Position numbers and translations under genes: made by a program
Source of the DNA: JAJXWB01 sp046349085
GTDB lineage: Bacteria; Pseudomonadota; Alphaproteobacteria; Rhizobiales; Beijerinckiaceae
DNA: 64,000 nt
Assembly (NCBI GenBank): GCA_046349085.1
Contig: JAXMDA010000002.1
Span: 186,001 to 250,000 of the forward strand
Reading direction: 5' to 3'
In this document: one piece after another, positions 39,237 to 50,225 of the stretch
Layout: each line of letters begins with the position of its first letter
Position numbering within the stretch: position 1 is the stretch's first letter
Notes under the pieces: generated by a model
The model's input: only the letters and a program-made list of their open reading frames with translations
Database searches by the model: none
What the model was told of the DNA's origin: nothing

Positions 39237-39992
39237 ATGTCCGCGCCTCGCCCGCTCGTTGCTGGAAACTGGAAGATGAACGGCCTGAAGGGGCGCGCTC
39301 GCCGAGCTGGAAGCCATTCGCGACGCGGTGAAGGCAGGCGGGGCGGGGCGCGCGGAAGCCGCGCTTTGCCCGCCCTTCGCTTGTCGCCGCCGCCGCGGAC
39401 GCCGCGGGGCGCCGCTGGCCATCGGCGCACGGGACTGTCACGCCAGGGTCTCGAAGGCCAGCACCCCGGCGATATTTCCGCGCAAATGCTGAAGGACGCC
39501 GAGCCGCCTACGTGATTGTCGGCCATTCCGAGCGCGCCGCGCCGACCATGGCGAGACCGACGCCGCCGTGCGCAAAAAGGCCGCCGCCGCCATCAAGGCG
39601 GGGCTCACCGCCATCGTCTGCGTCGGCGAGACGAAGGACAACGAGCGGGTCGGAGGCAAGGCGCTCAAGGTCGTCGGCGGCCGAATCGACGGCTCGCTGG
39701 ACCCGGATTTTCCTGCGACCGATCTCGTCGTCGCCTACGAACCGGTCTGGGCGATCGGCACCGGCCGACGCCGACGGCGGCCGACGTCGCGAAATGCACG
39801 CCCATATCCGCGCCAAGCTGGAAAAGACCTACGGCCGCAAGGGCGTGGACATCCGCATTCTCTACGGCGGCTCGGTGAAGCCGAGAACGCCGCCGAGCTG
39901 ATGGGCGTGAAGAACTCGACGGCGCGCTGGTCGGCGGCGCGAGCCTCAAGGCCAAGGATTTCATGGGGATTGCGGGGGTGTACAGAAAGTAG
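39237..39992 (+). CDS. tpiA: triose-phosphate isomerase (frameshifted)
   Basis: A glycolytic enzyme interconverting DHAP and G3P. It starts at ATG 39237: PRPLVAGNWKMNGLKG (catalytic lysine in NWKMN), YVIVGHSERA (catalytic histidine region), AGLTAIVCVGETK, then VVAYEPVWAIGTG with the catalytic glutamate, RILYGGSVKPENAAEL-like and a C-terminal GASLKAKDFMGIAGVYRK with TAG at 39992. About 250 residues, normal size. Confidence 0.88.
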
Positions 39993-40120
39993 CCGGGACC
40001 GCAGGCTTCAGCCCGCGGGCCGGCCGGAAAACCGGCGATCGGCTAAAGCTGGCCATCGCGCCTTGCATAGGCTAGAAGGCCGCCCATATCGGCCTCTGGC
40101 CGACCCGAATCGGAAATCAC

Positions 40121-40528
40121 ATGCAGACCGTTCTCATCGTCATCCACCTCATGGTGGTCGCAGCGCTGTTGTCGTCGTGCTGCTGCAGCGCTCGGAAGGC
40201 GGCGCGCTCGGCATCGGCGGCGGGGGCAGCGGCGGCTTCTTCACCGGCCGCGGCCAGGCCAATGCGCTGACCCGCGCCACGGCGATTCTCGCGACCATCT
40301 TCTTCCTGACCTCGATCGCGCTGACCGTGCTGGCCAGCATGAACCACCAGCGAAGTCGATCTTCGACGGCTCCAAGCCCGGCCAGACGTCGCCCGCCGGC
40401 CAGCATCCCGCCGCCGCCGCTGCCGGAGGGCAAGGGCGGCCTGCTGAACGACCTGCAGAAGATGCGGGATCAAGCCCGCCGCGCCGGCGCCCGCGCCCGG
40501 CGGACCCTCGGTCCCGCGGTCGCAGTAA
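40121..40528 (+). CDS. secG: preprotein translocase subunit SecG (frameshifted)
   Basis: A small SecYEG subunit. It starts at ATG 40121: QTVLIVIHLMVVAAL, the first membrane helix, then LLQRSEGGALGIGGGGSGGFFTGRGQANALTRATAILATIFFLTSIALTVLAS (split; the conserved LxRATxxLA helix), and a Pro/Ala-rich tail PPPPLPEG. It probably ends GGPSVPRSQ at TAA 40526-40528. It lies between tpiA and pyrG as in many Rhizobiales. Confidence 0.84.
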
Positions 40529-40646
40529 CAGTCCAACAGGGCAGGGGCCGGGCGACCGGCCTTCTCTGGGCCTCGCAAGACGGACATGTGGGAAGCGCAA
40601 TTCGGCGCTCCCCAGATCGATTCAAAGGGATTACGGCTCAAATCCC

Positions 40647-42273
<1,627 letters not shown>

Positions 42274-42277
<4 letters not shown>

Positions 42278-42464
42278 CCGACCCTATCCACGCCCTCGAA
42301 ATCCGCATCGCGCACCAGGATCGCACGATTGCGGGCCGAACGAGACCGTCACCGCGCAGTGGCGGAAGATCGACGCGCTGGAGCTGGTGAAGATGTTGCG
42401 CGAGGAAGTGCGCAACTCATTTCCCGCGCGCAGCGAGCCCGAGCCGCCGCCGCCGCACTATTGA
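42274..42464 (+). CDS. slyX: SlyX family protein (one frameshift)
   Basis: A small coiled-coil protein of unknown function. GTG 42274 overlaps the pyrG stop (GTGA). The sequence VTDPIHALEIRIAHQDRTIA, then after one shift LNETVTAQWRKIDALE and a proline-rich tail PEPPPPHY at TGA 42464, matches the SlyX pattern (xLExRxAHQDxxIxxLNExVxxQWxxID). About 62 residues. Confidence 0.75.
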
Positions 42465-42515
42465 CCGGGCAGGGCAGGCCGATAAGGCGCACACGCCTCA
42501 CCGGAGGCCCGGCCC

Positions 42516-42828
42516 ATGTCCCCTGCTCGCGAACCTGCGCCCGTCGATCCCCTCATCGCCCTCGGCGTCGTCGCCTCGACGGCGGTCACGGACGCCGCTT
42601 ACGTCTTCTTCAACGCCGCGGTGGGCGCGCGCCGCGCGAAGAGCGCCGTTGCGGCGGCGTCGTGGTCGTCGATGCTGGTATCTGCTCTCGGCCTTCGCCG
42701 TCATCAGCTACACGTCGAATTGGGCCTATGTGCTGTTTGCGGCGATCGAGGCGCCCTGGATCGGCGGCTATCTGTCGATCACCGCGCTCGACTGGGCCTC
42801 GCCGGTCTCCAATCGCTTGCCCCATTGA
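42516..42828 (+). CDS. small hypothetical membrane protein (frameshifted)
   Basis: About 103 residues from ATG 42516: SPAREPAPVDPLIALGVVAS, TDAAYVFFNAAVGARRAKSA, then after a shift LLSAFAVISYTSNWAYVLFAAIGAWIGGYLSITALDW, two or three transmembrane helices. It ends RLPH at TGA 42828. Short proteins of this layout are common in Rhizobiales, but I know no function. Confidence 0.6.
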
Positions 42829-43094
42829 CTGCGCCGGCGCCGCGGCGGCTGGCGTGGCCGGAATTTCGACGGTCGCTGCCGGGAGTATCGACATGGACTC
42901 AAGACGTGATCTGCTTCGAGGCGCGATTCTGAGCGCGTTGGCGCTCGCGGTCTGACGGATGCCTCGGCGCGCGTGTCTACCCGCTGAATTATCAGCGCGG
43001 CGCCAAAAATCCGGTGCGGTCGCACGGGATGCCGGCCAGTGCTGGGGCGGCCTGCACGGTCCGACTGGCCCCGAGAGGAGGAGATCGGCTAGGC
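42829..43094. other. interval without a supportable gene
   Basis: This 266-base stretch may contain remains of a small secreted protein: MDSRRDLLRGAILSALALA at 42894 looks like a Tat-type signal start, and DASARVYPLNYQRGAKNPVR follows in a shifted frame. The sequence is too damaged to define a gene. No hairpin with a T-run is seen. Confidence 0.25.
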
Positions 43095-43792
43095 TCAGCG
43101 CGGCACGGGGACCGGCGCGGCGCGCACCTGTCCGTAGCCGTAGCCCTGCAGCGCGAGGCGCGGAATAGGCGTTTGAATAGCCGCCGCTTGCGCCTGCTGG
43201 CCCGGCGCATTGGGGCCGGACAGCGCAGCGGAATATTGCGATCCGTCGCCGAAAGCGGTCGGCGGCGGCACCAGCGGGTTCTGCTGCGGGTTGAACATGC
43301 GCTGCCGGGGTCGACACCCTGCTGCGGAGCCCTGGCAGGGAACAGGCGAATAGCCCGATTGCGCGAGGGCCATGTAGACGGGCTGCTGCGCGTGCATCGG
43401 CTGCGCGTACATCGGCTGCTGCCCGTACATCTGCGGCTGCTGCTGGCGTTGCGCGAACAAATGTACGCAGGCCGGATTTTCCTGGTTCGCCTGGTTGGCG
43501 CAGTCGAGCACGATCTTCGTGCTGCGCGCGCGATGCCTGGTGCGGCGCGCGGTGCGGCGCTGCTCTGCTGCTCGGCTTAAATGCGGGCTGCGGGCCCGCG
43601 ATCTCCGGCCCGACGGAATAACCCAGCGCCGCGCCGGCGATCAGACCGATCGGACCGCCGACCATCGCGCCGGCGATGGCGCCGACCGTGCCGTTGATGA
43701 AGCGGGATTGCTCGACCGCGCGACTCCGCCAGCGCGAGCGCCGGCAGCGCCGGGGCTGTCGTCGGGAGGAGGAGCGGAAGCGGCTTGCGCAT
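43095..43792 (-). CDS. hypothetical secreted protein with glycine zipper and Gln/Pro-rich tail (frameshifted)
   Basis: Read from ATG 43792: a hydrophobic signal (MRKPLPLLLPTTAPALPALALA), then a glycine-zipper segment GTVGAIAGAMVGGPIGLIAGAALGYSVGPEIAG (split), a middle part with LDCANQANQENPACVHLFAQR, and a repetitive YGQQPMYAQPMHAQQP region before a C-terminus VRAAPVPVPR with stop at 43095. Glycine-zipper proteins are often surface or outer-membrane associated. No specific family is recognised. Confidence 0.55.
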
Positions 43793-43927
43793 GGTTTGGA
43801 CGCCTTTGTTGCGTCCATTGATCGCGCCGCGTCCTTACCGAACAGCGCGCAAGTGGGCTAATGCCGGTTAAGCCTACGAAACCCTTGCGCGCCGCCCGCA
43901 CGCGTTTGCTCCGGCTGCGCTGAAGAG

Positions 43928-44357
43928 ATGGCGCACGCAAGAGACTGTGTTCAAATGCCTTTCGTCATTGCTTTCATCGTCGCCGTCGCCGCCTTCATGG
44001 GTTGGCGCTGGTCTGTCAACCTGTCCAGCAGCGCCGTCGTGGCCGATGAGCACCGATGCCAGGCCGGCGCGGCTTTCTGCGCCAGGGCCATGCCGGAGGC
44101 GCTGGCCGCCGGGCGAACCGGCGGCGGCGCTTTCCGACGCAGGCGAGATGCCTCGACGAATATCCCGCCTGCATCGAGCGCCCGGACGTCGCGGCATAGG
44201 GACGCCGAAGCCGTCCGGCTATTGCCTGGCGCGCGGGCCGGACGGCGAGATCGCCCACGTCGAGCCGGTTTACGCGCGCGCCGGTAGCGCATTTCGCCGC
44301 CGCTCAGGCGTGGACGGGCAGGGCGCGCTCGGCCGTGTCGATATCGCGCCAGTGTAG
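43928..44357 (+). CDS. hypothetical protein with N-terminal membrane anchor (frameshifted, doubtful)
   Basis: An open region beginning at about 43928 with PFVIAFIVAVAAFMGWRWSVNLSSSAVVA, which looks like a signal anchor, followed by sequence split over frames (HRCQAGAAFCARAMPEALAAG; PSGYCLARGPDGEIAHVEPVY). No family is recognised and the end is uncertain. It converges with the MFS gene on the other strand. Confidence 0.35.
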
Positions 44358-45645
44358 TCCGTCATCAGGGCCGCCGCGCCCAGCAGAGATCAGCGCGCGG
44401 AGGCGAGGATGTAGGCGGCGATCGCGGCGGAGATCCCGTAATGGCCCATCAGCCATGCGGCGATCAGCGGCGCCGGCCGCCGGCGATGACGGAGGCGAGC
44501 TGGTAGCCGAGCGGCGCCGCTGTAGCGCGTCTGGCCCTTGAAGGATTCCGCGATCAGCGCCGCCTGCGGCCCGTACATCATGTCGTGCGGGATCAGCAGG
44601 GCCAGGATCGCAATGAAGACGACGGCCAGCGCCGCCGTGTCGATCATGCGGAAGTACAGGAAGCCGAAGGCGCCCGTCGCCGCCGCGCCGATCATGTACA
44701 TGGCCTTGCGGCCGATCCGGTCGGACAGCCAGCCGAAGAACGGAATCGCGAAGAAGGACACGACGGAGGCCACCCGAGACCGCGAGCAGCAGGAAATCGC
44801 GGTTCAGCTTCAGATGGCCCGTGCCGTAGGAGAAGATGAAGGCCGTGAAGATGTAGAAGGGCGCCTGCTCCGCCATCCGCGCCAGCGCGCTGAGCACGAT
44901 CTGGCCGGGATGGGTGCGCAGCACCTCCACCAGCGGCGTGCGGGAGACGCGCTGCTCGTCGACGATGCGCCGGAATGTCTGCGTCTCCTCGATGCCGAGC
45001 CGGATGTAGAGGCCGACCGCGACGAGGATGATCGACAGCGCGAACGGGACGCGCCATCCCCAGGCGAGGAACTGCTCGCCGGACATGCCGCTGAAGGCGA
45101 GCACGGCCAGATTGGCGACGAACAGGCCGACCGGCACGCCGAACTGCGGCCAGGAGGCGATGAAGCCGCGCGATTCGTTGCTGCGCGCCCATTCCATCAA
45201 ACAGCAGCACCGAGCCGCCCCACTCGCCGCCGACGCCGATCCCCTGGATGACGCGCAGGACCGTCAGGATGACCGCGCCCCACACGCCGATCTGCTCGTA
45301 GGTCAGCACGAGCGCCACCGCGAAGGTCGCGAGCCCCATCAGCAGCAGCGTGGCGATGAGCGCAGCCTTGCGGCCGAGGCGGTCGCCGTAGTGCTCGAAT
45401 CGCCGCGCCGACGGGCCGCGCCACGAACCGACCGCGTAGATCGCGAAGGCCTCCAGCGTGCCGGTCAACGGGTCGGATTTCGGGAAGAAGAGGGCGACAA
45501 GCCCCGTGACGATCGAGTAGAGGAAGAAATCGTACCATTCGATCGAGGTGCCGGTGGCCATCTGCTGGCGATGACGGCGCGGCGCAACTGGCCTGTGTTC
45601 GTCTGTCGTGAGCAGCGCGGCCGGCGGTTCAGCCAGGATAGCCAT
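44304..45645 (-). CDS. MFS transporter, metabolite:H+ symporter (ProP/ShiA-like) (frameshifted)
   Basis: A twelve-helix major facilitator of about 440 residues. It starts at ATG 45645: MATGTSIEWYDFFLYS (signature of the metabolite:H+ symporter branch), then FEHYGDRLGRKAALIATLLLMGL, VLRVIQGIGVGGEWGGSVLL, NESRGFIASWPQFGVPVG, WGWRVPFALSIILVAVGLYIR, IEETQTFRRIVDE, and IPFFGWLSDRIGRKAMYMIG in the second half. Substrates in this branch include proline/betaine, citrate, shikimate and alpha-ketoglutarate. The C-terminus is uncertain. Confidence 0.82.
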
Positions 45646-45899
45646 AACGTGTCTCCGTGCGGGAGGCGGCGTTCGGCCGGGCGCTTGCTGACATCTGCGG
45701 CGTCGCGACCTCGGTCGAGGCCGTCGTGGGGAGCGAGATAGCGGCGCGCGAAGCCGCCATCAACCCCGTTCGCATTAAGCGGGCGCGCTCGCCTTGTTTT
45801 TGGCGTTTCGCCGTCCGCCAGGTTCCGGCCAAAGCCGCCGCGCGTTCCCGCCCGGCGGAGGCGAGGGCCGGCGCAGCCGGAATCGCCTGAGGAGTTGGC
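45646..45899. promoter_or_regulatory. divergent region between the MFS gene and tatA
   Basis: This 254-base gap must hold promoters for the MFS gene (minus strand) and tatABC (plus strand). An open reading of about 75 codons crosses it but has no recognisable content. GAGGAG (near 45889) is the tatA ribosome-binding site. No clear operator or hairpin is seen. Confidence 0.35.
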
Positions 45900-46145
45900 A
45901 TAGGTTCCTTTTCGATCTGGCACTGGCTGATTGTCGGCGGCGTCGCGCTGTTGCTGTTCGGCGGCAAGGGCAAGATCTCCGACATCATGGGCGACGTCCG
46001 CCGGGGCATTAAGTCCTTCAAGAAGGGCATGGCCGAGGACGACAAGGAAGAGGCCGCGCAGCGCTTCACCCGCCGAGCCCATGAAGACCATCGACCACCA
46101 GGCCGCCGCGACGGTCGACAAGGCCGCCGACGCGCTGGAGTCTGA
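45900..46145 (+). CDS. tatA: Sec-independent translocase subunit TatA (frameshifted, start reads ATA)
   Basis: A pore-forming subunit of the twin-arginine translocase. The sequence GSFSIWHWLIVGGVALLLFGGKGKISDIMGDV is the classic N-terminal membrane helix plus amphipathic helix. It continues IKSFKKGMAEDDKEEA, and a C-terminal KTIDHQAAATVDKAADALES lies in another frame. The codon before GSFSIW reads ATA, where ATG is expected after a good GAGGAG. A base error is likelier than a true ATA start. tatB follows within 40 bases. Confidence 0.85.
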   Translation: MGSFSIWHWLIVGGVALLLFGGKGKISDIMGDVRRGIKSFKKGMAEDDKEEAAQRFTRRAHEDHRPPGRRDGRQGRRRAGV

Positions 46146-46181
46146 TCGCGCGCCCGTCGGCCCGCGCGGGGTCGCCACAGA

Positions 46182-46661
46182 ATGCTGGACTTCGACGTCG
46201 GCAAACTCGTCGTCATCGGCGTGGTCGCGCTCATCGTGATCGGGCCGAAGGACCTGCCGCGTGCTGCGGCAGGTTGGGAACGCCGTGGGCAAGATGCGCC
46301 GCATGGCAAACGAGTTCAGGGCCAGTTCATGGAGGCGATGCGCGAGGCCGACGTCGAGAACCTCAAGAAGGAGGTCGAGAGCGTCGCCGATCTCGCCAAG
46401 GTCGACGTCGCCTTCGATCCCATCCGCGACATGAAGGAACAGATCACGTCGGCCGTCGAGGGCGAGGGGCCATCCGCGCCGGCGACCATGGAATCCCGAG
46501 ATCGCCAGCCTCGACATCGAGGCCATACCCCGCCGCCCGACAGGCTGGCGGTGGAAGCCGCTTTCGAGGAGAAGCCGGCGATCGAGCCGCCGAAAGCGGA
46601 CACGGCCGAAGCGCGCGGGCCTGAAATCGAATCCGCCAAGCTCGCGGACAAGAGCGCATGA
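46182..46661 (+). CDS. tatB: Sec-independent translocase subunit TatB (frameshifted)
   Basis: The substrate-receptor partner of TatC. ATG 46182: LDFDVGKLVVIGVVALIVIGPKDLPR (split), the short N-terminal membrane helix with the conserved Glu/Gly-Pro hinge region. It continues after a shift as AMREADVENLKKEVESVADLAKVDVAFDPIRDMKEQITSAVEGE, a long amphipathic helix. The C-terminal part is acidic and shifted. The stop overlaps the tatC start (ATGA at 46658). Confidence 0.85.
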   Translation: MLDFDVGKLVVIGVVALIVIGPKDLPRAAAGWERRGQDAPHGKRVQGQFMEAMREADVENLKKEVESVADLAKVDVAFDPIRDMKEQITSAVEGEGPSAPATMESRDRQPRHRGHTPPPDRLAVEAAFEEKPAIEPPKADTAEARGPEIESAKLADKSA

Positions 46662-47433
46662 GCCAGGCCGATATCGACGCCACCCGCGCGCCGCTGATGG
46701 AGCATCTGATCGAACTGCGCCAGCGCCTGATCCGCGCGCTCGTCGCCTTTCTCGTGATGTTCATCGTCTGCTTCTTCTTCGCCAAGAACATCTACAACCT
46801 GCTGGTGCTGCCCTATCAGCACGCCGCCGAGTCGAGGCGAAGCTGATCTACACGGCGCCGCAGGAATTCTTCTTCACGCAGATCAAGGTGGCGATGTTCG
46901 CCGCCGCCTTCCTGTCCTGTCCTGTCATCTTCTCGCAGATCTACGCCTTCGTCGCGCCGGTCTCTACAGAACAGGCGCGACGCCTTCAACCCCTATCTGT
47001 TCGCCACGCCCGTGTTCTTCCTGGCCGGCGCGCTGCTGGTGTTCTTCGTGGTGATGCCGAGATCTGCTGCATTTCTTCATCGGCATGCAGCAGGCCAGCC
47101 GAACCAGGGAAGGCGCAGATCGAACTGCTGCCCGCGTGTCGGAATATCTCGGGCTGGTGATGACGCTGATCTTCGCCTTCGGCATCATCTTCCAGTTGCC
47201 GGTGGTGCTGACCCTGCTCGGGCGCGTCGGCATCATCGACACGGCCTTTCTGCGCTCGAACCGCCGCTACGCCATCGTCATCGTCTTCGTCATCGCCGCC
47301 GTGCTGACCCCGCCCGACGTGTTCAGCCAGCTCGCCCTCGCCATTCGGCGTGCTTCTCTACGAGGCCTCGATCATTTCGGTCGGGATGATCGAGAAGAAG
47401 CGGGCGCAGGAAGCGGCCGAAAAGGCGGATTGA
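46658..47433 (+). CDS. tatC: Sec-independent translocase subunit TatC (frameshifted)
   Basis: The six-helix core receptor for twin-arginine signals. ATG 46658: APLMEHLIELRQRLIRALVAFLVMFIVCFFFA (conserved HLxELRxRL), then TAPQEFFFTQIKVAMFAAAFLSCPVIFSQIYAFVAP, YLGLVMTLIFAFGIIFQLPVVLTLLGRVGI, YAIVIVFVIAAVLTPPDVFSQLALAIP, and a C-terminus MIEKKRAQEAAEKAD-like with TGA 47431-47433. All six helices can be identified. Confidence 0.86.
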
Positions 47434-47547
47434 CCTTCGCCGTCATGCCCGCCTTGAGCATCCACGACGAGCCGCTCAAACCAACTTCGCCCATTGCCTC
47501 GCTCCTTCGGAGCCGCTTGGCGTGGATGACGGCTCAGGTGTTGACCC

Positions 47548-47660
47548 CTTCTCCCGCTTGCGGGGAGAAGGTGGCGCGCGCAGCGCGACGGATGAGGAAC
47601 TTTTCCGCATCCGCAATCGCTGGACCCTCATCCGACCCTCGCTGATGCGAAAGCCTCTCG
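47548..47660. repeat. palindromic repeat between tatC and serS
   Basis: CTTCTCCCGCTTGCGGGGAGAAG (47548-47570) is a near-perfect hairpin followed by GTGGCGCGCGCAGCGCGACGGATGAGG and, 40 bases later, CCCTCATCCGACC, which can pair with GGATGAGG. This fits a dispersed intergenic repeat. The rest of the 264-base gap shows no gene. Confidence 0.6.
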
Positions 47661-47697
47661 ACTTTGTGGGAGAAGGAGACGCTTTCGGGGATTTCAG

Positions 47698-49050
47698 ATG
47701 TTCGACATCAAAGCCATCCGCGACGACAAGGCCGCCTTCGACCGCGCCCGTGAGCGCCGAAACCTGCCGCCGCTCGCCGATCATCTCATCGCGCTCGACG
47801 ACAACAGGCGCGCGGCAATCGCCAAACTGCAGACCGCCTGCAGGAGCGCCGCAATGCGGCGTCGAAGGAAATCGGCCTCGCCATGCGCGGAAAAGGATAT
47901 GGCCAAGACCGCTGAAGGCGGAAGTCGCCGCGCTGAAGGAAAACTGGCCGGCCATGGAGCAGGCCGAGCGCGAGGCGAACGAGGCGCTGAACAAGGCGCT
48001 GTCCGAAATCCCGAATTCGCCGCTCGGCGAGGTTCCCGAAGGCAAGGACGAGCACGACAACGTCGAAGTCTCCAAGTGGGGAACGCCGCGCGACTTCGCT
48101 TTTCAGCCGAAAGAGCATTTCGACCTCGGCGAGGCGCTTGGCCTGATGGATTTCGAAAGCGCGTCGAAAATTTCCGGCGCGCGCTTCGTCGTTTCAAGGG
48201 GCAAGCTCGCCCGCCTCGAACGCGCCTCGCGCAATTCATGCTCGACACGCATACGGATCAGCACGGCTACAGCGAAGTGGCCCGCCGCTACTGGTGCGCG
48301 ACGATGCAATGTTTGGAACGGCGCAGTTGCCGAAGTTTGGCGAAGATCAATTCCACGTTGCGGGGACGATTGCGCGATCGTGAGTATGTAGAGCTTCTGA
48401 CCAGCGCCGCCTCGGCGATCAAGAATAGTATGAATGACGTGGAGTCGCGCGGTCGAGCGATGGTGATGCTCGAAGATCGCCTTCACGAATTCCATCCATT
48501 AGCGCACGCAGGGCTGCCCGCGCGCTCATCCCCACCGCCGAAGTCCCCCTCACAAATCTCGCCCGCGAACAGATTATCGACGAGGCCAAACTCCCGCTGC
48601 GTCTCACCGCCGGCACCTACTGCTTCCGCGCAGAAGCCGGCGCTGCCGGCCGCGACACGCGCGGCATGATCCGCCAGCACCAGTTCTACAAGGTCGAGCT
48701 CGTCTCCATCACGACGCCCGAACAGGCGCTGGAAGAACACGAGCGCATGACCGGCTGCGCGGAGAAGATCCTGCAATTGCTGGAGCTGCCCTATCGCAAG
48801 GTCGTGCTTTGCACCGGCGACATGGGCTTCGCCAGCCAGAAGACCTACGACCTCGAAGTCTGGCTGCCGGGGCAGGGCAAATATCGCGGATTTCGTCCTG
48901 CTCGGTCTGCGGCGATTTCCAGGCGCGCCGCATGAACGCGCTACCGGCCGGCGGATGGAAAAGACACGCGCTTCGTCGCCACGCTCAACGGCTCCGGCGT
49001 CGCCGTCGGCCGCGCGCTAGATCTGGCGGCTCTCAGCGTGCGGGGTGATC
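47698..49050 (+). CDS. serS: seryl-tRNA synthetase (frameshifted, with an internal foreign segment and altered 3' end)
   Basis: Charges tRNA-Ser. ATG 47698: FDIKAIRDDKAAFDRARERRNLPPLADHLIALD, the N-terminal coiled-coil arm in pieces, then PHFDLGEALGLMDFE-like, LVRDDAMFGTAQLPKFGEDQF-like, LIPTAEVPLTNLAREQIIDEAKLPL (motif 2 region), AGRDTRGMIRQHQFYKVELVSI, YRKVVLCTGDMGFASQKTYDLEVWLPGQ and SSCSVCGDFQARRM. About 150 bases after DQF (48365-48515) do not fit the family. The last 25 or so residues after NGSGVAVGRAL are missing or replaced. End coordinate approximate. Confidence 0.82.
48365..48515 (+). other. non-homologous segment inside serS
   Basis: Between the serS segments encoding KFGEDQFHV and LIPTAEVPLTNL, which are normally separated by only a few residues, lie about 150 extra bases. 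One frame reads LRDREYVELLTSAASAIKNS followed by MNDVESRGRAMVMLEDRLHE, open throughout and not SerRS-like. Base composition looks less GC-rich than the surroundings. It may be an assembly chimera or a genuine insertion. Confidence 0.5.
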
Positions 49051-49054
49051 GAAG

Positions 49055-49422
49055 ATGCATCGCCTAACGCCGGTTGTGCGCCGCTTGCGGCGAGACGCGA
49101 CGCCTGCGGAAAAGCTGCTCTGGCGCGCGATCAATCGCGAGCAGACGGGTTTCAGGTTTCGTCGCCAGGTCCCGCTTGGCGGCTATGTCGTGGATTTCGC
49201 CTGTCACGAGGCGCGGCTGGTCATCGAATTGGATGGCGCGACGCATTCGACCGATGAAGAACTAGCCCCGACGCCCAGCGTCAGAAAAGGATCGAGGCAG
49301 AGGGCTACGCCTTCCTCCGGTTCCGCAATGCCGAGCTATTCGAAAATCTCGACGGCGTCATCGAAACGATATGGTTGAAGCTGCGCGTGCTTCGTCCGAG
49401 ACTTGCGGCCGACGAATCCTGA
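49055..49422 (+). CDS. DUF559 domain (Vsr/endonuclease-like) protein (one frameshift)
   Basis: About 120 residues from ATG 49055: TPVVRRLRRDATPAEKLLWRAIN, FRFRRQVPLGGYVVDFACHEARLVIELDGATHS (split; the DUF559 core with a PD-(D/E)xK-like arrangement of D, E and Q/D residues), then after a shift RIEAEGYAFLRFRNAELFENLDGV and a tail ending ADES at TGA 49422. The family resembles very-short-patch-repair endonucleases; its role is not established. It directly follows serS, where surE would be expected. Confidence 0.75.
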
Positions 49423-49455
49423 TTTCAGCTTGAACCGCCGCGGACCGGAGCAGAC

Positions 49456-50220
49456 ATGCGCATACTCATCACCAACGACGATGGCGTCCACGGCCCCGGC
49501 CTCGAAGTGCTGGAGAAGATCGCGGCGCAATTGTCCGACGACGTCTTCACCGTCGCCCCCGAGACCGACCAGTCGGGCGTCGCCCATTCCATGTCGCTGT
49601 CGGATCCGCTGCGCCTGCGGCAGATCAGCGAGCGGCGCTTCGCCGTGCGCGGCACGCCGACCGACTGCGTCATCATGGGCGTGCGCAACATTCTCAAGGA
49701 CAAGAAACCCGATCTCGTTCTCTCCGGCGTCAATCGCGGGGCGAATGTCGCTGAGGACGTCACCTATTCGGGCACCGTCGCCGGCGCGATCGAGGGCACC
49801 ATCCTCGGCATTCCCTCCATCGCGCTGTCGCAGGCCTATGGCCCCGTCTCCGGCCGCTTTTCGCCGCACTGGGCGACGGCGGAAACGCATGCGCCGGCGC
49901 TGCTGCGCAGGCTGATCGCGGAAGGAACGCCGCCCGGCGTGCTGCTCAACCTCAACTTTCCGGATTGCCCGCCGGACCAGGTGGCCGGCGTCGCCGTGAC
50001 GGCGCAGGGCGTGCGCTCGGCCGAGCTCTTGGACATCGACGCGCGCATGGATGGGCGCGGCATTCCCTATTACTGGATCGCCTTCCAGCGCGGCCCGTAT
50101 ACGCCGGGCGTCGGCACCGATCTCGAAGCGCTGGCGGCGAAGAAGATTTCCGTCACGCCGCTGCGCCTCGACATGACCGACGAGCCGACCATGACGAAGC
50201 TCGCCGAAGTGCTCGGCTGA
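49456..50220 (+). CDS. surE: 5'/3'-nucleotidase SurE
   Basis: A metal-dependent nucleoside monophosphatase, 254 residues. Metal ligands are at Asp8-Asp9 in ITNDDGVHGPGL, then DQSGVAHSMSL, the asparagine ligand in SGVNRGANVAEDVTYSGTVAGA and FNLNFPDCP-like LNLNFPD. This is the first clean gene after the damaged block. pcm starts six bases after its stop, the usual surE-pcm pairing. Confidence 0.96.
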   Translation: MRILITNDDGVHGPGLEVLEKIAAQLSDDVFTVAPETDQSGVAHSMSLSDPLRLRQISERRFAVRGTPTDCVIMGVRNILKDKKPDLVLSGVNRGANVAEDVTYSGTVAGAIEGTILGIPSIALSQAYGPVSGRFSPHWATAETHAPALLRRLIAEGTPPGVLLNLNFPDCPPDQVAGVAVTAQGVRSAELLDIDARMDGRGIPYYWIAFQRGPYTPGVGTDLEALAAKKISVTPLRLDMTDEPTMTKLAEVLG

Positions 50221-50225
50221 CGCGC

